Below are positions 34,156-42,159 of a DNA stretch of 64,000 bases, piece after piece; position 1 is the stretch's first letter; each line of letters begins with the position of its first letter. The position numbers were made by a program, and so were the translations under genes. The notes under the pieces were generated by a model that saw nothing but the letters and a program-made list of their open reading frames with translations, searched no databases and had not been told where the DNA came from. Source of the DNA: Pseudoflavonifractor sp050943825 (lineage in GTDB: Bacteria > Bacillota > Clostridia > Oscillospirales > Oscillospiraceae); the NCBI RefSeq assembly GCF_050943825.1, contig NZ_JBMNPX010000001.1, positions 1 to 64,000 on the forward strand, in the 5' to 3' direction.

Positions 34156-34881
34156 ATGGAAGAGAGAATCCAGAAAATATTGTCCGCCGCCGGCCTGGCC
34201 TCCCGCCGGCGGGCGGAGGAGTACCTCACGGCGGGCAGGGTGACGGTCAACGGCCGCACCGCCGGACTGGGGGAAAAGGCGGATCCCGAGCGGGATGACA
34301 TCCGGCTGGACGGAAAGCCCGTCCGCCCGGTGTCCGCCCATACATACCTGATGCTTTACAAGCCCAGGGGCTATGTGACCACCCTCTCCGATGAGCGGGG
34401 GCGCAGGACCGTGGCTCAGCTGGTGTCGGGCTGCGGCGCCCGGGTCTGGCCGGTGGGACGGCTGGACCTGGACTCGGAGGGCCTGCTGCTGATGACAGAC
34501 GACGGAGACTTTACCCAGCGGCTGATTCACCCCAGCCACCAGGTGGAAAAGGAGTACCTGGTGACGGTGGCGGGGGATGTGGACCGGGCCATCCCTGTCC
34601 TGTCCGGTCCCATGGAGCTGGACGGCGTGCCGCTTTCTCCCGCGCGGATTAGTGTGCTCAGCCGGGAGGGGGCTGACCGGGCCAGACTGTCCGTGGTCAT
34701 CCATGAGGGACGCAACCGGCAGGTGCGCAGAATGTGCGCCCTGGCGGGGCTGGAGGTCAAGCGCCTCAAGCGGGTGCGGGAGGGCCGCCTGATGCTGGGA
34801 CGGCTGCGCCCCGGAGAATGGCGGCTGCTGACAGCAGAGGAGATACGGCTGGCTCTCGCAGAGAGCGAAAAGGAGCCATAA
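34156..34881 (+). CDS. rluB: Ribosomal large subunit pseudouridine synthase B
   Basis: 241 residues. ATG 34156 has GGAGG six bases upstream; the frame extends to 34135, inside dacF. An S4 RNA-binding domain occupies residues 1-60 (RIQKILSAAGLASRRRAEEYL), then the RsuA-type catalytic domain with Asp in PVGRLDLDSEGLLLMTDDG near 100 and RNRQVRRMCALAG near 193. It makes pseudouridine in 23S rRNA helix 89; RsuA-type activity on 16S rRNA cannot be excluded. Confidence 0.92.
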   Translation: MEERIQKILSAAGLASRRRAEEYLTAGRVTVNGRTAGLGEKADPERDDIRLDGKPVRPVSAHTYLMLYKPRGYVTTLSDERGRRTVAQLVSGCGARVWPVGRLDLDSEGLLLMTDDGDFTQRLIHPSHQVEKEYLVTVAGDVDRAIPVLSGPMELDGVPLSPARISVLSREGADRARLSVVIHEGRNRQVRRMCALAGLEVKRLKRVREGRLMLGRLRPGEWRLLTAEEIRLALAESEKEP

Positions 34882-34966
34882 CGGTCCGTTTGGGAAAAGA
34901 CAGTTGATTTTCTCGCAGATAGCCGCTATCATAGTGTCAGTTGAGTTCTTTTTGATTCAGCGCCCT

Positions 34967-34995
34967 GCGCGGCATAAAAGCCGCGCCGTATTTTT
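34967..34995 (+). terminator. Terminator of the scpA-rluB unit
   Basis: GCGCGGC and GCCGCGC pair over seven bases around ATAAAA, then CGTATTTTTC. It stands about 85 bases after the rluB stop. A weaker hairpin (CAGGCGG-AAAG-CCGCCTG, 35011-35028) and a long perfect palindrome (35056-35090) follow in the same 290-base gene-free interval. Confidence 0.65.
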
Positions 34996-35055
34996 CCGAG
35001 ACATCATGTACAGGCGGAAAGCCGCCTGCATTTTGTGAGCCGCAGTTCGGCTTGC

Positions 35056-35090
35056 CCGCGCATCAGCCCAAAAGTACGGCTGATGCGCGG
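35056..35090. promoter_or_regulatory. 13-bp perfect palindrome before the RpiR-type gene
   Basis: Arms 35056-35068 (CCGCGCATCAGCC) and 35078-35090 (GGCTGATGCGCGG) are exact complements with a nine-base spacer. No T-tract follows, so it is not a normal terminator. It lies about 80 bases before a gene for a SIS-domain regulator and could be its operator or a regulatory RNA stem. Confidence 0.4.
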
Positions 35091-35172
35091 TATCTTTGCC
35101 CCATGACCTGGACGCAGCAGGCAGAAGGCCGGATGGGGCGGTTTCATTGTGCCAACGCAGGAGGTTGCATTC

Positions 35173-36060
35173 ATGCCGAGAGATGTTTTAGCATCCATTC
35201 AGTCCAATATGAGCACCTTCTCCAAAGGTCAGAAGCTCATTGCCAATTTCATCCTGGAGTCCTACGACAAGGCTGCTTTCATGACGGCCAGCAAGCTGGG
35301 CAAGACGGTGAACGTCAGCGAGTCCACCGTGGTCCGCTTTGCAGCGGAGCTGGGGTATGACGGATATCCCGCCATGCAGAAAGCGCTTCAGGAGATGATC
35401 CGCAACAAGCTCACCAGCATCCAGCGGATTGAGGTGTCAAATGACCGCATCGGGGACCACGATATCCTCTCCATGGTGATGCAGGCGGATATGGAGAAAA
35501 TCCGTCTGACCATGGAGGAGACCAGCCGGGAGGCCTTTACCGCCTCTGTGGATGCCATTGTGTCGGCCAGACGGATCTATATTATGGGTATCCGCTCTGC
35601 CTCGGCCATTACCAGCTTTTTGGGCTTCTACTTCAACCTGATTTTCGATAATGTGGTCGTGGTGCACACCTCTGCTGCCAGTGAGCTCTTTGAGCAGTTG
35701 CTCCGGGTGGGGGAGGGAGACGTGGTTATCGGCGTCAGCTTCCCGCGTTACTCCCGGCGGACGGTGCGCGCCATGGAGTTTGCCCAGAAGCAGGGAGCTA
35801 CGGTGCTGGCCATTACAGACAGCGAGGCATCTCCGCTGACTGCCATTGCCGACCATTCTCTGCTGGCCAAGAGCGATATGGCCTCCTTTGTGGACTCTCT
35901 TGTGGCGCCCCTCTCCCTGGTCAACGCCTTGATTGTAGCGGTGGGCCGGAAGAAGAACGACGACCTCTCCGAGACCTTCGGGAAGCTGGAGAAGATCTGG
36001 GACGAGTACGAGGTCTACGAAAAAATTGAAGATGGGACAGATAGGAGCGCGGAAACTTGA
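35173..36060 (+). CDS. MurR/RpiR family transcriptional regulator
   Basis: 295 residues. ATG 35173 is favoured because GGAGGTTGC lies eight bases upstream; an open frame extends to 35149. Residues about 1-75 form an RpiR-type helix-turn-helix (TASKLGKTVNVSESTVVRFAAELGYDGYPAMQKAL), and residues 120-260 form a SIS sugar-phosphate-binding domain (RRIYIMGIRSASAITSFLG, GVSFPRYSRRTVRAMEFA). Such regulators sense phospho-sugars, for example N-acetylmuramate-6-phosphate. No sugar genes are nearby, and the next gene overlaps its stop, so the regulated pathway is unclear. Confidence 0.92.
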   Translation: MPRDVLASIQSNMSTFSKGQKLIANFILESYDKAAFMTASKLGKTVNVSESTVVRFAAELGYDGYPAMQKALQEMIRNKLTSIQRIEVSNDRIGDHDILSMVMQADMEKIRLTMEETSREAFTASVDAIVSARRIYIMGIRSASAITSFLGFYFNLIFDNVVVVHTSAASELFEQLLRVGEGDVVIGVSFPRYSRRTVRAMEFAQKQGATVLAITDSEASPLTAIADHSLLAKSDMASFVDSLVAPLSLVNALIVAVGRKKNDDLSETFGKLEKIWDEYEVYEKIEDGTDRSAET

Positions 36061-37319
36061 CCATAGAGACAGATATTGTTGTCATTGGCGGCGGCGCGGC
36101 GGGCTGCATGGCCGCCCTGACCGCGGCACGGAGGGGCGCATCCGTCATTCTGCTGGAGCGCAACCAGAAGCTGGGCCGCAAGCTGTACATCACCGGAAAG
36201 GGCCGCTGCAATGTCACCAACGACTGCGCCCCTGACGAGGTATTGAAGAATATTCCCCACAACAGCCGGTTTCTCACCAGTTCGGTGACCCGTTTTCCGC
36301 CCGCGTCGGTAAAAGAGCTCTTTTCCTCCTTGGGGGTGAAGCTCAAGACGGAGCGGGGGAACCGGGTGTTCCCCCAGTCTGACAAGGCGGCGGATATCAT
36401 CGACGCCCTGCTGATGGGGCTGCGCCGCGCCGGAGTGGAGATCCGGGAGGAGCGGGCGGTGGACATCTGCACCGCCGGAGAAGGGCTGAAGGTGCGCACA
36501 GAGCGGGGGGAATATCGCTGTAAGGCGGCTATCCTTGCCACCGGCGGCGTTTCCTATCCGCTGACCGGCTCCACCGGCGACGGCTATCAGATGGCGGCGG
36601 CGCTGGGACACACCATTGTTCCGCCTAAGCCTTCCCTGGTGCCTCTGGTTGCGGAGGGAGACCTGTGCCGCAGAATGCAGGGACTGTCCCTGCGAAATGT
36701 GGCAATTAAGGTGAAAAACAGCAAGAAAAAGGTCATTTACCAGGAGCAGGGGGAGATGCTGTTCACCCACTTCGGTCTCTCCGGCCCTCTGATTCTCAGT
36801 GCCAGCGCCCATATGCGGGACTTTGACAAGGACCACTACACGGTCTGGATTGACATGAAGCCGGCACTGGACGAGAAGACCCTGGATGCCCGTCTTCTGC
36901 GGGACTTGGGTGAGAACCCCAACCGGGAGTTCCACAATGTACTGGATGGGCTGGTGCCCCGTCTGATGGCGCCGGTGCTGGTGGAGCTGACCGGTATTCC
37001 GGCGGAGACAAAGGCCAATTCGGTCACACGGGAGGGCCGCCGGCGTCTGCTGGAGCTGCTCAAGGGGGTCCCGGTAGAAATTACCGGCCCACGGCCGGTA
37101 GAGGAGGCCATTGTAACCTCCGGCGGTATCAAGGTCACCGAAGTGGACCCGAAGACAATGCAGTCAAAGCTTGTAAAGGGAGTTTACTTCGCAGGCGAGG
37201 TGCTGGATGCCGACGCCTACACCGGTGGCTTTAATCTTCAGATTGCATGGTCCACCGGCCATGCGGCGGGGGAATCCGCCGCAGAGGCCGTATTACAGGC
37301 GGGAGGAGATTTGGGTTGA
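36057..37319 (+). CDS. HI0933-type NAD(P)/FAD-dependent oxidoreductase
   Basis: 420 residues from TTG 36057, overlapping the regulator stop (TTGA). The dinucleotide-binding motif DIVVIGGGAAGCMAAL is at the N-terminus, and LGRKLYITGKGRCNVTND near 40-60 is diagnostic of the HI0933/YtfP flavoprotein family. The C-terminal GVYFAGEVLDADAYTGGFNLQ closes the FAD site. The physiological substrate is unknown. It is followed without gap by cmk (TTGA overlap), an arrangement that is common in Clostridia. Confidence 0.92.
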   Translation: MTIETDIVVIGGGAAGCMAALTAARRGASVILLERNQKLGRKLYITGKGRCNVTNDCAPDEVLKNIPHNSRFLTSSVTRFPPASVKELFSSLGVKLKTERGNRVFPQSDKAADIIDALLMGLRRAGVEIREERAVDICTAGEGLKVRTERGEYRCKAAILATGGVSYPLTGSTGDGYQMAAALGHTIVPPKPSLVPLVAEGDLCRRMQGLSLRNVAIKVKNSKKKVIYQEQGEMLFTHFGLSGPLILSASAHMRDFDKDHYTVWIDMKPALDEKTLDARLLRDLGENPNREFHNVLDGLVPRLMAPVLVELTGIPAETKANSVTREGRRRLLELLKGVPVEITGPRPVEEAIVTSGGIKVTEVDPKTMQSKLVKGVYFAGEVLDADAYTGGFNLQIAWSTGHAAGESAAEAVLQAGGDLG

Positions 37320-37993
37320 AGTACAGAAGTATCGCGGTGGACGGACCGTCCGGCGCGGGGAAGAGCACACTGGCCAGAATGCTGGCCAAATCCCTTGGGT
37401 ATCTCTATGTGGACACAGGGGCCATTTACCGCACAGTTGGGCTGGCCGCTTACCGCAGCGGCATTTCGCCCGAGGACAGCGGCGCCGTGATTGGAATGCT
37501 GCCCGGGCTGTCCATCGACCTGCGCCACGGCGCGGATGGCCTTCAGCATATGTATCTGGATGAGGAGGACGTGAGCGAGGAGATCCGCCTGCCCGAGATC
37601 TCCCGGTATGCCTCCATGGTGTCCGCAGTCCCCGAGGTGCGGGCATTCCTGATGGATATGCAGCGGGAGTTGGCCCGGCGGCAGAACGTAATTATGGACG
37701 GCCGGGATATCGGCACTGTGGTGCTGCCGGAGGCGGATGTGAAGATTTTCCTCACGGCCACTTCTGAGGATCGGGCCCGCCGCCGTTACGCGGAGCTGAA
37801 GGAGCGGGGCGTGGACAGCGATTACAACACTGTACTGTCTGAGATTGTGGCCCGGGATGAGAAGGACACCCAGCGGGCTGCCGCCCCTCTGCGCCAGGCG
37901 GAGGACGCCATACCGGTAGATACCACCGGCAACTCTCTGGAGGAGAGCTTTGAGGTGCTGCTGAAAACCATTAAGGAGCGTCTGGACTCATGA
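37316..37993 (+). CDS. cmk: Cytidylate kinase
   Basis: 225 residues from TTG 37316, overlapping the previous stop, with GGGAGGAG eight bases upstream; the longer frame from 37247 lies inside the flavoprotein gene. P-loop AVDGPSGAGKSTLAR at residues 7-21, CMP-binding VDTGAIYRTVGLAAY near 35 and MDGRDIGTVVLPEADVKIFL near 125-145. It phosphorylates CMP and dCMP. The order cmk-plsC-ispH/rpsA is a conserved Firmicutes cluster. Confidence 0.96.
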   Translation: MKYRSIAVDGPSGAGKSTLARMLAKSLGYLYVDTGAIYRTVGLAAYRSGISPEDSGAVIGMLPGLSIDLRHGADGLQHMYLDEEDVSEEIRLPEISRYASMVSAVPEVRAFLMDMQRELARRQNVIMDGRDIGTVVLPEADVKIFLTATSEDRARRRYAELKERGVDSDYNTVLSEIVARDEKDTQRAAAPLRQAEDAIPVDTTGNSLEESFEVLLKTIKERLDS

Positions 37994-38607
37994 AAAGCAT
38001 ATATACCGTGTATTCCATCCTTTGGACCATTATCTGGCCCTTTTTCAGCCTGTGCCATCCCTGCCGGGCCATTGGAAAGGAGCACCTGCCTGAGGGCGGT
38101 GCCCTGTTCTGCGCAAACCACTCCTGTCTGAATGACCCGGTCTGTCTGGTGATGGCGGTGGGGCGGAAGTACCAGCTGCGGCCCATGGCCAAGTCGGAGT
38201 TTATGAACATCCCGGTGCTGGGCTGGCTGCTGAAAAAGGCCGGAGTCTTTGCCGTTGACCGCGGTAAGTCCGACGTGACCGCCATCAAGACCGCCATCAA
38301 GTACCTCAAGAGCGGCGAAAAAGTGTTGCTGTTTCCCGAAGGAACCCGTGTGAAGGACGGCGTGGATAAGCACGGCCATGAGAGCGAGGCCAAGAGCGGC
38401 GCGGCTATGCTGGCCGTCCGCACCGGTGTGCCTATTGTGCCGGTCTACATCCCGGAAAAAAAGAATTGGTTCCGCTTTACTAATATCATCATCGGTGAGC
38501 CATACTATCCTCAGGTGGAGAGCAAGAAGGGAACCGCAGAGGAATATAAGGTGATCGCGGAGGATCTGATGGAGCGTATCCGCGCCCTGGGGGCCAAGGC
38601 GGCATGA
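37990..38607 (+). CDS. plsC: 1-acyl-sn-glycerol-3-phosphate acyltransferase
   Basis: 205 residues from ATG 37990, overlapping cmk by four bases. The acyltransferase motif N-H-x4-D is present as ANHSCLNDPV near residue 40, and the substrate motif FPEGTRVKDG near 117. A short hydrophobic N-terminal segment suggests membrane association. It makes phosphatidic acid from lysophosphatidic acid. Its stop overlaps ispH by four bases, so cmk, plsC and ispH-rpsA are tightly coupled. Confidence 0.93.
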   Translation: MKSIYTVYSILWTIIWPFFSLCHPCRAIGKEHLPEGGALFCANHSCLNDPVCLVMAVGRKYQLRPMAKSEFMNIPVLGWLLKKAGVFAVDRGKSDVTAIKTAIKYLKSGEKVLLFPEGTRVKDGVDKHGHESEAKSGAAMLAVRTGVPIVPVYIPEKKNWFRFTNIIIGEPYYPQVESKKGTAEEYKVIAEDLMERIRALGAKAA

Positions 38608-40565
38608 GCAGTGTGACGATGGCGGAGCACGCCGGCTTTTGCTACGGTGTCAAGCGGGCTGTGGAGATGGCAGAGCAGGCGGCGGCCTCCGGGAAGCGGT
38701 GTGTGATGCTGGGCAGCCTGATCCACAACGACAGTGTGGTGCGCCGCCTGGAGTCCATGGGGCTGACCAGCGTGGCGCGTCCAGAGGAGGTTCCGGAGGG
38801 CGCAGTGGTCATCATCCGCTCCCACGGCGAACCCAAAGCGGTCCATGAGGCGCTGCGTGCCCGGGGGGAGATTCTGGACGCCACCTGTCCCAACGTGTCC
38901 CGCATTCATAAGATTGTGGCCCAGGCGGAGCAGGAGGGAAGGCAGCCCGTTATTATCGGAACGCCGGATCACCCTGAGGTCATCGCCATTGCCGGATGGT
39001 GTCTCCATCCGGTGGTTCTGGCCGATGTGTCAGCACTGGAAAAATGGCTGGCGAAAGATTCCGAAAACCGGAAAAAACCCCTTACTCTGGTTTCCCAAAC
39101 CACCGCTGCCAGAAAAAGTTGGGATTTGTGCGTAGAAAAAGCAAAAAAAGAGTGTACAAATTTAAAAGTTTTTGATACAATATGTAGTACTACGTGCAAG
39201 CGCCAAGAAGCGGCTCAGGCTCTGGCCGCGAAAAGCGATGCCATGATTGTCATTGGGGACCGCAAAAGCTCCAATACAAAACGGCTCGCGGAGCTGTGCG
39301 CAGCGCTCTGCCCTCAGGTCCTCTGGATCGAAGGGGCAGGGGATCTGGAACCTTCCAACCTGTACGGGAAGGCTTCTATTGGAATCACCGCGGGTGCGTC
39401 CACGCCCGGGTGGATTATAAAGGAGGTCTATGACAAAATGAGCGACGAAACCATGGAGATCGAGGAATCCTTCGCCGAAATGCTGGAGAAATCGATCAAA
39501 ACTTTAAATACAGGGGAGAAGGTTACAGGCGTTGTCACTGGCATTACGCCCACTGAGATCTATGTTGATCTCGGCACCAAGCACGCCGGTTACATACCGG
39601 TGTCTGAGCTGACCGACGATCCCACTGTAAAGGTTGAAGATCTGGTCCACGTAGGCGACGAGATCGAGACCTACGTCATGCGCGTCAACGATCAGGAGGG
39701 TGTTGTTACCCTGTCCAAGAAGCGTCTCGACACCGTCAAGAGCTGGGACGACATTGAGCAGGCCCGTGAGGATCACACCACTGTCGAGGGCGTTGTCACC
39801 GAGGAGAACAAGGGCGGCATTGTGGTCAGCATCAAGGGCGTCCGGGTGTTCGTGCCCGCCTCCCAGACCGGCCTGCCCCGTGAGACTCCCATGAGCGAGC
39901 TGCTGAAGAAGCATGTCCGTCTCCGCATCACTGAGGTCAACCGCGCCCGCCGCCGTGTGGTGGGCTCCATCCGCGCTGTCACCGCCGAGGAGCGCGCCGC
40001 CAAGGCCGCCGAGGTGTGGGAGAACATCGAGGAGGGCAAGAAGTACACCGGTACCGTGAAGTCCCTGACTTCCTACGGCACCTTCGTGGACATCGGCGGC
40101 GTGGACGGCATGGTCCACATCTCCGAGCTCTCCTGGAGCCGCATCAAGCACCCCTCCGAGGTGGTGAAGGTGGGCGACACCGTGGAGGTGTACGTCATCT
40201 CCTTCGACAAGGAGAAGAAGAAGATCTCCCTGGGCATGAAGGACCGCAGCCAGGATCCCTGGACTGTGTTCACCAGCAAGTACGGCGTGGGCGACACCGC
40301 CAACGTCAAGGTTGTCAAGCTGATGACCTTCGGCGCCTTTGCCGAGATCGTTCCCGGCGTGGACGGCCTGATCCACATCTCCCAGATTGCTGATCACCGC
40401 ATCGAGAAGCCCGGCGATGTGCTCAGCGAGGGCCAGATGGTGGACGTGAAGATCACCGACATCGACATGGACCGCAAGAAGGTTTCCCTGTCCATCCGCG
40501 CTCTGCTGGAGGATGCTCAGGGTGCTGAGGATGCCGGCGACGAGACCGGTACCGACGCGGAGTAA
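38604..40565 (+). CDS. ispH: IspH-RpsA fusion: HMBPP reductase plus S1 domains
   Basis: 653 residues from ATG 38604. Residues 1-280 are 4-hydroxy-3-methylbut-2-enyl diphosphate reductase (iron-sulfur enzyme, last step of the MEP pathway): GFCYGVKRAVEMAEQA, ATCPNVSRIHKIV and ICSTTCKRQEA hold the three cluster Cys. Residues about 300-635 have four S1 RNA-binding domains (GVVTGITPTEIYVDLGTKHAGYIP; GVVTEENKGGIVVSIKG; GTVKSLTSYGTFVDIGG; VKVVKLMTFGAFAEIVPG), forming an RpsA-like protein. The fusion is known in Clostridia. A local AT-rich patch inside the ispH part (39050-39190) contrasts with the rest of the gene. The C-terminus is acidic. Confidence 0.95.
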   Translation: MSSVTMAEHAGFCYGVKRAVEMAEQAAASGKRCVMLGSLIHNDSVVRRLESMGLTSVARPEEVPEGAVVIIRSHGEPKAVHEALRARGEILDATCPNVSRIHKIVAQAEQEGRQPVIIGTPDHPEVIAIAGWCLHPVVLADVSALEKWLAKDSENRKKPLTLVSQTTAARKSWDLCVEKAKKECTNLKVFDTICSTTCKRQEAAQALAAKSDAMIVIGDRKSSNTKRLAELCAALCPQVLWIEGAGDLEPSNLYGKASIGITAGASTPGWIIKEVYDKMSDETMEIEESFAEMLEKSIKTLNTGEKVTGVVTGITPTEIYVDLGTKHAGYIPVSELTDDPTVKVEDLVHVGDEIETYVMRVNDQEGVVTLSKKRLDTVKSWDDIEQAREDHTTVEGVVTEENKGGIVVSIKGVRVFVPASQTGLPRETPMSELLKKHVRLRITEVNRARRRVVGSIRAVTAEERAAKAAEVWENIEEGKKYTGTVKSLTSYGTFVDIGGVDGMVHISELSWSRIKHPSEVVKVGDTVEVYVISFDKEKKKISLGMKDRSQDPWTVFTSKYGVGDTANVKVVKLMTFGAFAEIVPGVDGLIHISQIADHRIEKPGDVLSEGQMVDVKITDIDMDRKKVSLSIRALLEDAQGAEDAGDETGTDAE

Positions 40566-40582
40566 TTTCGCACTGCCGACTG

Positions 40583-40619
40583 AAAGCGGCCTGTTCTCTT
40601 TGAGAATGGGCCGCTTTTT
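40583..40619 (+). terminator. Terminator after ispH-rpsA
   Basis: AAAGCGGCC (40583-40591) pairs with GGCCGCTTT around an 18-base loop and runs into TTTTTG. The stem lies 18 bases after the stop. Confidence 0.75.
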
Positions 40620-40662
40620 GACGTTATTTTACGGTTTGGACAAGTGTTTTACCGCGATTCCC

Positions 40663-40691
40663 TTGCAAAATGAGAAAAAAGTGACTATAAT
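40663..40691 (+). promoter_or_regulatory. Promoter of the CarD-type gene
   Basis: TTGCAA (40663-40668), a 17-base spacer and TATAAT (40686-40691), 50 bases before the ATG at 40741. Close to the vegetative consensus. Confidence 0.75.
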
Positions 40692-40740
40692 AGAACACAT
40701 AAGGCGCAGTGGAGGTATGAACGGTAACTGGAGGTGCAAC

Positions 40741-41217
40741 ATGTTTCAGGTAGGCGACAAAATTGTCCATCCAATGCACGGCGCAGGTATCGTAGACAGC
40801 ATTGTCCGCAAGAAGGTAAACGGTGTGGTGCGGGAGTACTATATTCTCAAGCTGCCCGTGGGCGGAATGCTGGTCATGGTTCCCACGGAGAACAGCGAGG
40901 AGATCGGCGTGCGTCCCGTCTGCCAGCGGGATGAGGCGGACAGAATTCTCGCCGCCATACCTGACATTGAGGTGGATATGACCCAGAACTGGAACCGCCG
41001 CTACCGGGAAAACATGATGCGTCTGAAGAGCGGGGATCTGCTGGAGGTGGCCCGGGTGGTCAAGGGGCTGATGCGCCGCGATGAGGACCGGGGGCTCTCT
41101 ACCGGGGAGCGCAAGATGCTGCACTCCGCCAAGCAGATTCTGATCTCCGAAATTGTACTCTCTCAGAATGCCAGCTATGAGGACGTAGAGGCGCGTATAA
41201 ACGGCGCCATGGCCTAA
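40741..41217 (+). CDS. CarD/CdnL-TRCF domain transcriptional regulator
   Basis: 158 residues. ATG 40741 is chosen because CTGGAGGTGCAAC precedes it; the longer frame from 40513 runs through the previous gene. Residues 1-60 (FQVGDKIVHPMHGAGIVDSIV, LPVGGMLVMVPTEN) form the RNA polymerase-interacting domain shared with Mfd, and residues 70-158 are the helical DNA-binding part (RWRYRENMMRLKSGDLLEVARVV). CarD-type proteins stabilise open promoter complexes, notably at rRNA promoters. Its own consensus promoter suggests steady expression. Confidence 0.92.
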   Translation: MFQVGDKIVHPMHGAGIVDSIVRKKVNGVVREYYILKLPVGGMLVMVPTENSEEIGVRPVCQRDEADRILAAIPDIEVDMTQNWNRRYRENMMRLKSGDLLEVARVVKGLMRRDEDRGLSTGERKMLHSAKQILISEIVLSQNASYEDVEARINGAMA

Positions 41218-41233
41218 TAAACTGGGAGTAAAG

Positions 41234-41336
41234 AAAAGCATAACGCTGCGGTGGTGATATCCGCAGATGCCGGAAGCATAACTTCCCCTCGGCTGACGCG
41301 GGGGCGTCAAAGGCCGGGAGGAGGTTATGCTTTTTT
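41234..41336 (+). ncRNA. Multi-helix RNA with terminator before ispD
   Basis: AAAAGCATAAC (41234-41244) pairs with GTTATGCTTTT (41324-41334) over 11 bases and encloses three more helices: CTGCGG/CCGCAG (41246-41251 and 41261-41266), GGAAG/CTTCC (41272-41276 and 41282-41286) and a bulged stem CTCGGC-TGACGC with GCGTCA-GCCGGG (41288-41318). A second AAGCATAAC (41274-41282) can also pair with the 3' arm and would break the third helix. The T-tract makes the 3' arm a terminator. The layout suggests a switching leader or an elaborate terminator. I recognise no known riboswitch class. Confidence 0.5.
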
Positions 41337-41402
41337 GCGCGGTGTCCAGGCGCCGTGCCGGGAACAAGCAAGGGGCCGCGTGCCCCGGAAGGGAGAAAAG
41401 AC

Positions 41403-42131
41403 GTGGGACTGCTCAAACGACTGAAGAGAAAACGGGAGCCCCGGGGGCCGCGGTGTGCAGCGGTTGTGCCTGCGGCGGGTTCCTCCCGAAGGATGGAGGG
41501 ACAGGACAAGATTCTGCTGCCTCTGGACGATATCCCTGTGCTGGTACATACGCTGCGAGCGCTGAGCGCCTCGGAGTATATTCAGGAGATTGTGGTGGTC
41601 ACCCGGGAGGATTTGATTGTACCGGTGGGACAGCTCTGCCGGGACTGCGCGCTGGACAAGGTGACAAAGGTGCTGATTGGCGGCGCCACCAGGGCGGACT
41701 CCGTGCTGGCCGGCGTGGAAGAGGTGAGCGGCCGGGCGGAGCTGATTGCGGTCCATGACGGCGCACGTCCGCTGGTGACGGTGGAGGTAATTGACGAGGC
41801 CATCCGAAAGGCCGCGGAGTGCGGCGCTGCCGCTCCGGCGGTTCCGGTAAAGGATACCGTCAAGCGGGCTATGGACGGTATGGTGGTGGAGACGCCCGAC
41901 CGGACGCAGCTCTTTGCCATCCAGACCCCCCAGGTGTTTGACGGCGATATGCTGCTAGGGGCGCTGCGCAAGGCCGTGGAGGACAGCGCGCCCATCACCG
42001 ATGACTGCGGCGCTGTGGAGCGGATTGGCATGAAGGTGAGCCTGACGGCAGGTTCTTATGAGAACATAAAGATTACAACACCCACGGATCTGCTGGTGGC
42101 AGAGGCCATCCTGCGGAGCCGGGATATGTAG
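41403..42131 (+). CDS. ispD: 2-C-methyl-D-erythritol 4-phosphate cytidylyltransferase
   Basis: 242 residues, taking GTG 41403 with AAGGGAGAAAAG upstream; ATG 41355 in the same frame has no ribosome site. MEP-pathway enzyme that joins CTP to methylerythritol phosphate. VVPAAGSSRRMEGQDK near 21-35 is the CTP-binding loop, with conserved VHDGARPLVT near 117 and ITDDCGAVE near 199. The first 18 residues are a basic extension not found in E. coli. It is followed after 28 bases by ispF, the standard pair, and sits near ispH of the same pathway. Confidence 0.93.
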   Translation: MGLLKRLKRKREPRGPRCAAVVPAAGSSRRMEGQDKILLPLDDIPVLVHTLRALSASEYIQEIVVVTREDLIVPVGQLCRDCALDKVTKVLIGGATRADSVLAGVEEVSGRAELIAVHDGARPLVTVEVIDEAIRKAAECGAAAPAVPVKDTVKRAMDGMVVETPDRTQLFAIQTPQVFDGDMLLGALRKAVEDSAPITDDCGAVERIGMKVSLTAGSYENIKITTPTDLLVAEAILRSRDM

Positions 42132-42159
42132 CTGGACGCAGGAAAGGGAGCGAGCAGAA

